Assembly (NCBI GenBank): GCA_964036045.1
Contig: OZ038381.1
Coordinates: 112,580,922 to 112,644,921 of the forward strand
DNA from: Eutreptiella sp. 'Long Island Sound 2002'
Taxonomy: Eukaryota; Euglenozoa; Euglenophyceae; Eutreptiales; Eutreptiaceae
Length of the DNA stretch: 64,000 nucleotides
Direction: 5' to 3'
Positions 1 through 12,600 of the stretch are shown piece after piece (within the stretch, counting starts at the first letter, position 1; the number at the start of each line of letters is the position of its first letter). The notes beneath the pieces were generated by a model that was not told the origin of the DNA, searched no databases, and saw only the letters and a list, made by a program, of their open reading frames with translations. The translations under genes and the position numbers were made by a program.

Positions 1-702
1 ACTTGTGTTTGAGGGCACAAAGACCCCCGGTCTGTTCCGGCTGCAGTGCAGGGCCCCACCCTGGCCTCTTATCGGCAGGAAAGAGTCACCAGATAAGGCA
101 ATACACCCTATCTGGGGCGAGAAACCGAACCAGTAGCATTGAAGGACAAGATTGATCCTTGTCCATTCTGGCCGTTCTGCAGGTTGCCCAAGCCTACAGT
201 GGACCCCACAATGTCATGTGCCCATTGCCTTCTCGCATGCTGGTTGATGACCGCTACGCCACAATGGCTTGGCAACAAAAATTGGTTCTCAGTGAGGCAA
301 CGGTTGGTGTGTTGGTGTGATAGTATGTCTCTGTATCTGTGTGAATGGTGCACATTGTCGAACTACGCCGTTCTTGCGCGTACATCGCCAAAAAGCTTTT
401 TCTCGTATGGTTTTATCTGACTACAAAATTTGTTTAGTTAAACGGGTGTTTATCGGTGCACCGCATGCACATCGTTCGTCCAGACCCTCCCAACCGTAGG
501 ACCTACCAACCGTCATTGGCTTGCCAAAGTTTTGCCCGCCAAACGGGGTGCCCACTCCCGTAAGGACGTTTCGAGTCGTTTCGCGTTTCGAGTGGCATTA
601 AGCGGTCACCCCATTGCCTGCCAACGCACCTTGTTGCCGGTTATCCCCAGCGGCCACTTATCGCTTCTTTGGCTTTCCACCTTGGGAAGTTGCGGGTCGC
701 TT
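1..702. other. Unassigned DNA
   Basis: No coding segment with recognisable domain character is seen. Short open frames exist on both strands but overlap one another and look random. The stretch lies downstream of the last visible dynein exon, so it may be intron or intergenic. Confidence 0.4.
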
Positions 703-1567
703 CTAGCCTGTGTTGCCCAGAGCCTGCTGCTTTACCGGGGATTTCGCTTTCGTGTGCTTCTTCTTCTTCGAAATCCGCTTCCTCTTCGACTTCTCAGCCT
801 GCGTATTGCTACTACTACTGCTCTGTTTGCTGCTGCCAGTGCTGTTGTTGCTGTTGTTGCTGCTGCTACTGTTGTCGCTGCTTTGGCTGCTGGTGTTGCT
901 GCTTCTACTACTACTCTGCCTGGTGTTGTCCTCGTCCTCGTTAGGGTCATAATCTGCATCATGTTGTTCCTGAGCCGCCATGACCGATGCTGCAGCTTTG
1001 TCTCCTGCCTTGAGGGCCTTCGCTGCTGCTGCTTGCTCTGCCACAATGTCTGCATTGGCGAGAATATCACGTTGCAACTTGGTCTCACCTTTCACCGCTT
1101 TCCCATCACGCGCGTCTTCTCGCGCTCCTTCTTCTTTGCAGCCAACTCTTTTCCCCATGCAGTCAATCCATTCTGCAAAATGGCCTTCTCCTCCTCGTCA
1201 ACCTCCCACGACGCCCTATGCTGCTCTCTGAAAGGGAAGTTCTTATGTGTGTCATCAACCAGCAGGTGGCCGGGCATGCTGTAGCGAGTTTCACAGCCGC
1301 CACACCCGTGGACAACACATTGAATGGGCTGGGCTCGTGGTGCACAATTTGCTTTGCTAGGGCTGCCATACTGACCTTCCGGTGGCAATGATGTGCACAT
1401 GACCCTAGGGCAGGTTGCCAGCGTGCATTGGCTGATTTTGTCCTCGCCATCTTGAGGCGGCATGCACCATCAGTGTGCCCACAAAAGAGGCACGGAGGAC
1501 AAACCCCCTTTGCCTCGCCACGGCCAATGTGAAACGCCATATGCTGCATCAAGTCCATCAGGTCCAT
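703..1567 (-). pseudogene. Decayed Cys/His-rich and Ser/Asn-rich coding fragment
   Basis: Three overlapping minus-strand reading frames read like one protein broken by frameshifts. The upstream part (about 1567-1380) has paired cysteines and histidines (CPPCLFCGHTDGAC, then CAHHCH) like a zinc-binding module. It passes to a second frame (about 1330-1110) with CVVHGCGGCETRY and the Lys/Glu-rich stretch AAKKKEREKTR. It then passes to a third frame (about 1110-703) with an Ala-rich helix, an acidic patch, a long Ser/Asn tract and a basic tail (KSKRKRISKKKKH) that could be a nuclear localisation signal. No family is recognised. Introns instead of frameshifts cannot be excluded, but no convincing GT-AG pair was seen at the frame changes. 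The low-complexity part alone would be weak evidence; the cysteine pattern upstream makes a real ancestral protein more likely. Confidence 0.35.
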
Positions 1568-4500
1568 ATCCAGTGCACTTTCTCGTGGGAGTGGCGCATC
1601 ACCGGATAACGCCCACGAAGGGCAATCGGATTAGGCACACCCAGTGGCAAAGCACCCATGCACTTAGGCAACACAGTAGGCGAGAGTGACAGTGCCAAGG
1701 GTTCACTAGCCCCGGAACGTGGGCTATTGGGGTCTTCTCATGGCCTTGAGGATTCCTGGGATTGCAACTGAGAGGGCTGCGACCCTTGGGACGAGGTGTT
1801 GAAAAGTTGGCGTCCCTTGGCAACGGGGGAAATGCCTGCGCGGTGCTTCTTGCTCTGGCAATGCAACTGGTAGGACTACGTGTCAGGTGTAGCTAGAATT
1901 GATAAGCGCTCACCACAGGGACATGTCCACCCATGGGCATCCCGTTGGCCCCGTGCGATGTTGATCGCCAACGACATCTAAAAGGTCTGCGAGAAGGAAA
2001 AGCAAATAACACGTACAAATGAACCCCAATCTTGATGTATTATTGTTAATTGGACCCTCTACCTCTCATTCTCTCTTCGCCCTCCCTCGCTGTGCACTAG
2101 CCCAAATCCCTCTTTCTTTCCCTTTTTTGTCTTCTCCCTAATGATCGATTGCGGCTCTCTACAACCATGCAAGCAACAAAGCGTGGCTTGCAAGTCCCTA
2201 ACCCCAACTCAAAAGGCGGAACAACAATGACCAATGTGGGGTTGTGAAACAAACAAACAAACGAGTGCAACACCCCACATTTCACATTGTGTACCGCAAT
2301 TCCACTCCCGGGTTTTCACACGGCAACCAAACGCTGGTGGTCAGGTGGTTCCACGCTTCGCCCACACTCATTGCTGAGTGGGGCACCGCGAGCGTAGAAA
2401 GGCTAGCGGCTCCGCTTGGAGAGTAGATGGATCGGACACAATGCTCAATGTGGGTGGTAGCGTCCCGCGCCAGGGGCCCCTTGTCCGCGGGCCGACGATT
2501 GCATTTAACAAGTGTCCCCTGCTACTGGAGAGAAATCAATGGCGCCAGGTAAAAAAAAACCCCCCACATACTTTTATCTCACCAGTAGTTCATGTGCCAA
2601 TGTCCTACAATGTGGCAAAGTGAAGGTGGCATGCAAGTTCAAGTAGCACAAGGTAAAAAAATTCCTCCTGGCGAAAAAAAATTCCTACAATGGGGTGCTA
2701 GCTTTTTGTTCGGGGGTACCGGCGGAGGGGGGGGGGGGGTACGAAAAAAATTCGCGCGGATGTTTTTTCCACACACACCCCTGGTCCGGTCCGCAGTCGT
2801 ATCCCCGGTTGGCAGAATTCCTGCTGCACCGGCACCACCTCCCCATCGAGTTTCGCTGTCGGTTCCTCTTGTCTACGTCAAGCTAAGCTTGCTGTTGAAA
2901 GGGCTAGCAACTTCTTCATGTTGACCTGTTGGCCCGTGACCCTCGGCCATTTGCTAGTTGCGGCCGGCATAGCCAGCATGACCGGGAGGCTGAGGGCCGG
3001 CATGTATGTGTCGCCGGCATATCCTTCCGCTGAGATGACGACCTCTACCCCCGGTCGTGCGTACGCCTCTTCGTTTGCATCCTCTGCGACATCCGTGTTG
3101 CCGCTCGTTGTGTCCTACAAGTCTCATCCAAATAGATTATGCGGCTAATGGTCCAAAGAGGCCCCTCCCCCAGCGCCCCGGGTTCCCTCTGGAGAAGGGA
3201 CTTCCCCTAAGGACGCCCTAGAATGCTCCATGCTCGCCGGTGTGGCCATTTCTTTCAAGCCCGGTTGCCCCCATACCTTGGCTGCCGGTGGGGTTCCCCC
3301 TGCCAGGCACCCCTTCAGCCTCTGAGAGTGCTTCTCACGCACCGCAGGCGCGCCACGCCGCGGGCGGCGGGTTAAGGGTAATTCGCTTCAATGTACGTTG
3401 TTAAGGAAATACATACACGGGAACAAAAAGATTCCGTGCACGTTGACCGATTGACACCATTGCTCTCTACAAACGAGAGACTACGGCACCACCACATTGA
3501 GCCGGGGCTGAGCTAGAGGGCGGGATCTTCAATGAGCAACAAACGACATAGATGTATAGTGCCTCGTCTTGCCCGATCTGGTGCACAAAGCACTTGTACA
3601 CGCCACCATAGGTTGTGTTTTGGCTTAGTTTAGCAGATTACCTCCGAAGCCCACAAAACCCATTGTTCCGGAGAATCATTGTTGGGTCCGTAGAGGAGGG
3701 ACCCCCCCAACCCCCCTTGGGGTTCGGTCTTGGCTGGTACATGCCCGTGCTACCTACCCCTTGCCGTCTTAGGAGTGCCCAAAGTAGGGACAACGCAAAG
3801 TTCATACATGGCACATTCCACATTGGGGATGGGCAACAAATGCACCATTTGTCGGGGGAAGAGGCACCTAAAGGTAAAAATAGTAACAAATGGGGGGGGG
3901 GGTGTATAGGCGTTACACATTACAAAAAAAATCATGTGTGTATGTACCACACTATTGCCTCCGTTCCAAGACAATTACCAAAATTGCGCGCCATAGGCGC
4001 CGCGGAATAAGCACCCCCTCTTGGGCGGGGTCACCCCTACCCCCCCCCCATCCGGGTTCGGCAGAGGCCTGTGCTGTGTGTGTTGTGTGTGTGCCGCTTG
4101 GGGACCGCAGCCCTAGCCCAGTGGGTTGGGGTCCCTCCCTGCTAGCCCCCATCCCCTGCCCATTGCCACCCCCTTTACCGCGCCTCCCCTTCTTCCGTTT
4201 TGCCTCCCTATGCAGGCACCCCGGATGACCCCTTGCAAGAAGGAACTAGTTCGACTTCCCAAGTGCGAATGCTCTGCTTGTGAAAGGGGGGTTTTGGACC
4301 ACAGTGGGGCCGTCTTGGGGTGGCTGCTACCTGCCACAACCACTCACCTTCCAGAAATTCACTCAAACCACGAGGTGACCTAGCAGTTTTTCGTGGCTTG
4401 CAGGTGCTCCGCCTTCCGATGAATTGGTACTCGTGGCACTTGTGTGTGTGTGTTTGTGTGTGCACATGCAAGATAATGCCACTATGGAGGGACTGTCGCT

Positions 4501-5444
4501 TCGGTGAATGTGGGTCATAATGGTAGAGCACACCTACAAAATGCCTTTCCTGGCATTCAACTAACGCCAAGTATGTGTCATGCCAAATATGTGTCATGCG
4601 AGTGTCAACAGCAGGCAACCAGCACGAAAAGAACATCAACCACTGGCCATGAGGCAATCAAGATGGGCACCCTAAAACATCCAAGAAGCAGCAGCAAGCA
4701 ACAAGAAGCGGCAACCGGCATCTGTGACAGCACGTACACAGAAGCGACCAGGAAGGAAACAGAGGCAGTTGGTGGTCTTCATGAAGTGGCAGCAAGCAGC
4801 TAGCAGCTGCCAGAACGTAGCAGCAAGCATCCACAGGCCGCTAGTGGAGGGTGTGAGGTGTCCCATGCTCCAGTTTCACGACGCCGAGCAGTTGGGTGCG
4901 GGAAGGTGGTTGGGATCTTGCCACTACCTCTGTGCTGCACACCTCTACCCACATGCCCTTTGGGGGCAGTAGGGGACGTGGCCCGCACGGCGATTGGCGG
5001 CCGTAGGGTACCTTCAATTGACTGCCGCAGTGGCCGTTGTGGATCCCCAATCGGTCAACATTTACCCGTGGCGCCAGGGGCACGCAACCCCGAGTGCCAA
5101 CTGGGAGTGCAGGTACAGGGGCCCCTGTGTGTCGATCTTGATATGGTAGAGGCCCTATGGAAGAGTATCGTTCTCTGGAATGACCAAGAGCTTTCTGGGC
5201 AGGGGCTTAGCCCCATCACCCACTCACAAGGGAAAAAATGGGTCGAGGAGGCCGTGCTCCTCGACGACCGCCACACGGGGAACTCAGTTGTGGGCGCCCT
5301 TGCTCCCCCCCCCCCCCCCAAACCCCAACCCCCAGCCCCACCCCTATGCAGGTCCTCCTTTTGGCGAACCCCTTTCATAACCGCTTACAAAACCTCTTTG
5401 GCTGGGCGCGGCCCCGCAGCCCGTCCCCCTGGACAAGCACATAC
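1568..5444. other. Unassigned DNA, intron or intergenic
   Basis: No exon is recognised. The next dynein exon (start of the AAA1 domain with its Walker A loop) would be expected downstream of 5445 on the minus strand. It is not visible anywhere down to position 1, so the intron is longer than 5.4 kb or the gene is interrupted. The stretch has G runs (2729-2740, 3893-3902), C runs (5304-5318) and a GT microsatellite near 4438-4463. A segment at 2511-2554 (ACAAGTG..GAGAAATCAATGG) recurs at 20925-20970. Another at 3540-3600 (GCAACAAACGACAT...TATAG) recurs twice at 20700-20790. These are dispersed repeats. Confidence 0.4.
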
Positions 5445-5735
5445 TTGGATGGTGATGAGGGTTTCTACGCTCGTACGCCGCAAGGGCGTGAGCTCCTGTT
5501 TGGTCTCATCTGTCAATTCATTCTTGATGGCGGTGATGCGACGCGAGCATTCTTTGCGCTGGTCGGCCTTCGGGGCGCTGATTGCCTGCTGCACGTCCAT
5601 CGTCCAGATTAGCTGCAGGCATAAAAGCGCGAGTTGTGCTGGAAAGGCGTGCAGCTCCGCGACTCCTGCTTGCATTGCAAAGACCTCGCGGGCGCAGTCA
5701 GCCAAGATGCCCTTCATTGTCCGGCACATCTCCAC
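5445..5735 (-). CDS. Dynein heavy chain exon H
   Basis: 97 codons, phase 0, after tcacgcag. It reads [18 protein letters not shown], then [17 protein letters not shown] and [12 protein letters not shown] before gtatgtg. The FPAQ-x2-LL-x3-QLIWT block and the closing ETLITIQ precede the AAA1 domain in outer-arm dyneins. The next exon is not seen in this window. Confidence 0.93.
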
Positions 5736-6513
5736 CTGCGTGACATGGTACCAATGGACCAATCATGTGTGCTATGCTGCAGTTTCTTGGGTTTAGGTCG
5801 CTTTTGGTTTTACTTCTGTGAAGGGCTTGGTACCATTGTGTCTGGGACATTCGGTGACTATTTGGGGGTTCAGACTAACGTGTGGTACTCGGAGCAGTCT
5901 ACACATTGTTCATTCACCGGGTGAGACGTTTGAACCATCAAGCCGTTCGAGATCATGCAGAGCCACATAGAATGCTGCATGTGTGGGTAAATGGTTGTAG
6001 GGAAATCACGCAGCACGCTTCAGCTGCTTTGAGGTGATGCAACATGAAATTCCCTGCTAATAATGCCTGAAGTGTCTTCAAAAAGAATTGCACCGGCATA
6101 GCATTTTCAGCCCAGGATGGGTGACCCTAGAAGGGGGAATGCCAAACTGGATGGGATGGTTGTTGGTTGCACTTTTGTAAAGCAGGAGGTGGTACATGGC
6201 CCTGCAGTACTTACTGCTGATATGTGCCAATTTGGGCCTGATCTGACCTCGCCTTGGTGAGCCATGTCGCATCAAATAGGCCCCCTACAGACCTCAAAAA
6301 AGGGCCACATTGAGACCATTGGCAGGCAAAACCTTGTCTGCTGATTGCCACCTGGTGTCAATCTAGATCGGGGTCTCATGGAACTTTCATCCTGAACATG
6401 GACCCGCCAACAAATGGCGAGGGGCTCATCCCAACAAGAAAATTGCATGTGCCCATCCGCAACGAGCTAAAGGACGACGATGCACAACAAAACAACACTA
6501 ACAACAACAACAA

Positions 6514-6557
<44 letters not shown>

Positions 6558-6621
6558 ACAAGAACAGCAGCAGCAAAAATATCAACCACAGAAACGACGA
6601 CGACAACAACAGCAGCAGTAA

Positions 6622-6683
<62 letters not shown>

Positions 6684-9600
6684 ACAACGACAACAAACAT
6701 GCATCATGCAGATGCAGTTTGAGAACACGTCCACAGCAATGCAGCAGCAGCAATGGAGAGGGAATCCCTGCAATGCTCACCTCCTGATTGACCGTGGTAC
6801 TGTACTGCACAGGCGTACACTGCACACCTGTAGGTTGTCCTTGTAAAACAATCGAAATGCCGCCCTGTTAGTACTGGCACTGCACCGGAGATATCCATGC
6901 CCGTTGTGACTGCGACAGCGTTGGAGATGTCTGCCCCCCTGCCTCCCTCCCCCGCTATGGCCACGGGACTCCTCGGACAGAATGGAGGAACAGGGGAAAG
7001 GCGTGGCACAAGAGATAGACTGCCCTGACAGTACACATTTTGAACAATTGCACTTTTCCCCATTGCATTGCGATGAGGTGGTTGTGTGTTCTCAACATGC
7101 CATGAGGTGGTCTCGGATTGCGACCCTGCTGCGTCATGAGGGGTGCTGATGTTCAACCCCTCATGCCTCAGTTCATGCTTCTCATATGTGCCGGTTGGCC
7201 CCTCTGCTTGTGTCCATGTGTCTTGCACGTTACCCAGGTTCCAGATACCAGATACGTACCCTGTGAGTGGCAGAGTTATGGGGTGGAGGCGGGGGGCATC
7301 ACCCTTGCACATGCGGACCTCAAGTTTCTGCAACCAGTTCTCCACGTTGCCTTCGGCAAACACACGGTCGTCGAGCTGCACGGTCTCCGCTTCGGGTGAG
7401 TGCATAGCGGTGATGGTAGTGCTAGGCTTCTCGTACCGCTTCCCCTTGTCAAAAGTAACGTGGGAAATGCCGTCGAAGATGGAGATCAAGTGAGGCTGGA
7501 TGGCCTGAGCAAGGTGGCAAATGCAATTGTTACTGCAACACTGACAGCAACACGAGCGCCCAAATGCCATTGCGGACACCGGGGCAGAGTTTTGCTTAAG
7601 GGGGGGGGGGGGCTGGGTGGGTCCAAGGGGGGTGGGTGGGTGGGGCTGTGGAGGGGACCCCCCCTCCCAGGAGACCCCGATCTGTTAGAGGCGCCGAAGG
7701 CGCCGAAGAAAGTTTTTTGGCCTAAACTGACGTGCGCCGAAGACGCCAGAGAAAAATTTTGATTGGCTGAAGACCTGGACAAAAAATTGCCCAATCACTT
7801 AAGCGGGGGGGGGGGGTCCGAGGGGGGGGGTGTCAGACCCCCCCCCACCCGAAGAGATGTTGAGTTGTTAAGCAAAACTCTGCACCGGGGGTTTGGACGG
7901 TGCTACCTAAACTCAAACACATCAATCTGCACCTGCGGGTCTGAGCTCTGTGACAAAATCTCCAGCAGCACCCCATCCGAAACGAAGTAGAACCGAGGGA
8001 GCGCGTTGCGCTTCTGTTCCAGGTACGCTGACAGCTGCCGTTGGCAGGCCTCAAGCTGATCGCGCAGGGAGGGCAGCACGCTCAACATCTCGTTGTTGTG
8101 GCAAAATAGAACCACATTCTTCACCTCACAGGCCTTCTGCATGATCTTCACCCAGTGCTTGTCAATCAACCCAAAGCGCCGCGCCTCCTGTGGGAGCAGA
8201 TTCAGAAGGTTGCTACATGCAGCAAGATGGAGAAGAGATGCACTAGAGGGAAGGAAGTTGCTAGCATTTGAGAGAAGGTTGTAGATTGGGATGGCGACAC
8301 CGGTGTGTGCTCACTATACTAGGTGCAGTGATAACGTTTGGTGGTTTTACACACTTCGTGCCCCTCTGCATTTTTCAGGCCTTGTGGGCCCCACTAGGAG
8401 GGCCTTAATTGGTGCTGCATGGCTCGCCATAGGTTTACATGTATATGTCAGCAAATGATCACCCAAGCCTGGCCCACACGGTCCCAGGAGGTTTTCGGAG
8501 GTCACCACAAATTGCCATTTTGCAGCCAACCCATGCCGGCCTGAAAACGGCCCCACCGTTGGGGCCCGAATGGGGGGCCCATTGAGGGTACCTCGAGATA
8601 CAGCCCAGGGCCCCTGCCATTGGTTAGGGGGTTCATAGAGAAGAAAACAGTGGAACGGGACCAAGGTTTGGAGCGGGACATGGTGGACGATGTGGGACAA
8701 TGAAGTTTTGCCCACCATGTTGCAAATAGGCCCAAAATGGCGCTTTTGGGGGCCAACAAGCACCACTAGGAGGGCTTAATCGGTGCCACGTGGCTCCTCA
8801 TCGGGGTACATGTCCGCCCATAGTCACTAAATGATCACCCAAGCCCAGCCCAAGGATCCTGGGGGTTGTAGGAGGTCACCCAAAAATCACGAGTTTTCAA
8901 CCAACATGCCAGCCTGGAAATATTGAAATCCTCATCTGTGGGGCGCCAAAGGGGGGCTGGTCTCGGATACCTGCAGAAAGCACCTGGGACCCCCACCATT
9001 GGTTAGGGGGTCCATAGAAGGAAAACGTTCTTCGGGACCTGTGTCAATAAGCCAACCAAAAAGCGGTACCCAAATACAGGGGAGCTGAGGGGTCAAATTG
9101 AAAAATTCATTAGGGGATATATTTGTCTAGCAAAATAACGATTGTGTAAGGGGTTAAACATCCAATATCACACATTGGGGTCTGCTATGCGGGTATCCCC
9201 AAAAGCGGCAGGGTATATGGCGCTCGCACCTACACTTGATTGCTTCGTTTTGGCCTATGATAAACCCAACTTGCAGTGGTTGGTGGGTTCGGAACATGTG
9301 CCTTCCAAAACCAAGCGCCCCCTAGTACACTAGTACAAGGTTGAGGCGTCTGCTTGGGCCATTTCAGTGGTGGAAACCACAAACAGCACCCTCTTCAACA
9401 CATGCTTTATCTTGGTTTGGGGATTTTCCTTAGTTGGCCCAAAGTGTGCAAACCTTGGGGTTAGTCTAGGCATGATTTGTGCATTGATGAGACCCTTTGT
9501 AGAGTGAAGAGTGAGCTTTATTGACCAAAGTAGTGAGCCGGTTTGGTAGAATCACAACAGGTTCATGTGATTTGACCATTTTGGGATTCGTTTGGACCGA

Positions 9601-12600
9601 TGTACGTTTTTGCTGGCTGCATTTTGCTTTCAGCACTGTTTGGCGGATCCTGAAAAATCTTCGAGCCTCATCCACAACATAAACCCCTCCAACCCACCAG
9701 GCCTGTCTGTCATGGCCTCTTCCTCTTGTGTGTTGTGGAGGGAACATGATGGGTTGTGCTGTTGACCAAGGATCTAACTGGCTGTCCATGACGTTGAAAT
9801 TTACTGTGTCAGCTAAATCATGCTGCTAGTGCAGACACATGACCGATGCGGATTTGAGCTTGAAACACCTTTTTCCACTGTGGTTGTGTCTAGTGGCTTA
9901 TGTCTTGTGATAGGCTCCTTGTGTGAGCTCGCCTCTCAAGGCGACAATTTCCGACCACAATGTGTCGCACAAGCTTCTTTTCTGTAAATGCCTTTAAAAC
10001 GGGCATTAAACCATGTTGGTACCCAACCTTCAATGGGAATTTGATTTCAGATTTAGAGTCCACAGTGTGATATTGTAATCCTGAGACTTGCACAACGGCT
10101 CAACACACACACACACACACACCGGCAAATGTATCCAAATATGTAGCACAAGAAGCTAGGACTGAGCTATCGAGGTGTTAGTGTTAGGAGCACGAATGTT
10201 GAAGTAGCCATCAGCCTCAGTATGATCTGACCATTCCACAAGCTCCATGGTAGGCCCAAGCACTGGCAATTTTGCACCTCATTGGGCCATTTCAGGCTGT
10301 TGGGGCCACTTTCACATGGTCTTTGCTCGCCACCCTCGAAAATCCATGAAACAACCATGGTGCCTTTTGCCCTTCAAATGGATTAAAATAAGAATGGCTT
10401 ACCTTTGATTGCCCTTGTTCGCCCTGCCCTAGAGTGTAGAAATGGGTCACAAATGCGCCTATCAATAGTGCTCAAATTTGCTTCATCATGGGTGCACCGC
10501 GCATTGTGCAAGCATTCCGCCGTTTTGGACCCACCAGCCAGAAGTATATGTAGGATGACGGGAGCATGGGCCACTATAAGTGCATTTTCGTGCACCAATA
10601 TCCATCTGCTTTCAATGGTAAAGTGTTGATACTATGGGAGGATTTTTCAGGGCCGCCTTGTTTCACCTTCTCTGTCTCTCCATTCGTAGGTCCTCATATC
10701 CCACCTACCACAACAAACCAGCTGCCTCCTCTGCTCCATCTTCGAGAATTCTACTTGTACTGGACCTGTTCCTGAAAAACAGAGCAGGTTCCTACAAATA
10801 GCAGTGCACTTCACAGCTGGCTGGCCACTGAGAAAATCGCAGTGCAGGCATGGGTTGGGGGGGACACAGGATGCACCTGAGGCAGCTGCTTCACAATGTC
10901 ACCGCCGGCGAACACAGCCTCGAGATACATCCACGTCGACTGCACCTCCATCCAAAGGGTGAGCGTCTCAGACACGCCGGACAATTTGGCCAGGCATGCA
11001 TGGACCTCCTCGCGGAACGGGCCGATGTTGCGCGAGGCGAGCATGGAGCCCAGCGCAAGCTGCGACTCTTCCAGTTGCTGTGCGCGAGGGAGGAGCGCAA
11101 GAGAAAAATATACATCCCAGGGCATAGCCATAGCCCACGCCCACACATTCCTTTTTCCCATTATAACTGGCTCTTTCGACTCACCCCCACCCGTAATCCT
11201 TCATTCACTGGGCTGCCTGCCGAACGACATGCTTCCAACATCTGCAAGAATCAACCTACGGACTTTCGTAAAGGAAAACGAACGCTGAGCTCTGTGATAC
11301 TCAAACATGCAAAAAATGTCCATGGGCCAGCAACTATTGTTGATTGTATTTGCAACTGCTACCAACCACCTGCTGTCGATTCAAAATGGCCGTCCTTCCA
11401 CTGCGATGCTCGGGGCACATTTGGTGGATGGTTGTGCACAAGCATTGCACTTGGGAATAATCATTATGGAGAGCTAGAGGGTTGCGGTTCCCGCTTGTCC
11501 TGGCATGATTTCGTCCGCAAAGCGATTGACTGCAGCCTTCAAAAGGTATCAAATCGCAGCGTTACAGCAATGTGAACCCATCCGGAAGGTTGGTGCAGAA
11601 GCTTTGCCGTCGGGCAATAGCAGCGGTCTGCAGAACGCTGAACGCCGCCTATTCAAGGGCTAAAGCAGCGCGGAAGACTGCCAACTTGCAGCCGCCTCAA
11701 TCATGGGCTCCATGACTGACATAAGAGGGGGGGGGGGCGTCCCAGCCATCAGTCACCGACCCCTTTGAAAGAAAACCGACCCCCCCCCCCCACCCACCCC
11801 ACCATCCCCCTCTGCTATGAACACTCCGGGATATAGTAACAGGGAAAGAAAGGTGCTCCGCAGCCCTAGGCTGATGCTACTATACCTGAAACAGCTGCTA
11901 ACCCAACACTGATTTCACAAAGACGCGCTAAAGAAACCTCCTTGATCTGGGCTGTCTCGTCGCCCTTCAATATGATGGTGCCCCGGTGCTTGAACTCTGC
12001 GAATTTGAACTCGCGGTCCTCCCAATCTGTGGCAATAGCGCTCTTCTTGTTCTCGATGTCAGCCTCCTTCAGACTGGACAGTGCAATGTCCTGCACGTCC
12101 TCCTTGAACTCAAGCAGCTTGGACTTTAACAAATGGCCCATAGTAAAAACCTTCAGAGCGGGAAACAAAAGTGGGCGACAGGGTGAGAGTAAGAGCGCAG
12201 AAAGGGAGAAAGAGCGGGCCTGCCCAGAGCAAAAAGGGCTGGTGGATACACGGCTTCTCAGGCCTGAACCCTGACCATGACCCAATGATACCAACAAGAC
12301 TAGTGAGCACCCTCCTCTGGGGTGGGGGAAAATTGGCTTGCGCGGGCGGGGGGTCGTTGGAGCCCCTTTCCCGGACCCCCCCCCCCCTCCTTGGCTCCCG
12401 TGACGGGGCCTTGAAAAAGGTCATAGATGGTGGCAAATAAAGTTGAACTTCCATTGAAGGGGGGGAGGGGGGCAGTGGTGGTATTTATGTCCGGTCAGAC
12501 AGAAACACACAGTTTGGGATTTTTGTCAGTGGCAGAGTCGGCTTTAACCAGTGGGGAGGACAGTTTACCCCAGAATGAGCAGTGGCGGAACAATAATGCA

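Larger units (their letters stand above)
8188..10876 (-). other. Dynein intron E-F (2.7 kb)
   Basis: Joins KQLPQ to [12 protein letters not shown] in phase 0. It contains a diverged tandem duplication (8389-9029), a segment resembling part of the R repeat (9095-9260) and an AC microsatellite at 10101-10122. The rest shows no recognisable content. Confidence 0.8.

Noticed and set aside
669-1284. Plus-strand Cys/Leu-rich frames over the CTG-rich stretch
   Set aside because: They are the complement of the Ser/Asn low-complexity tract and show no other protein features.
4858-5796. A 312-codon plus-strand open frame
   Set aside because: It runs antisense through dynein exon H and through C-run sequence, and has no domain character of its own.
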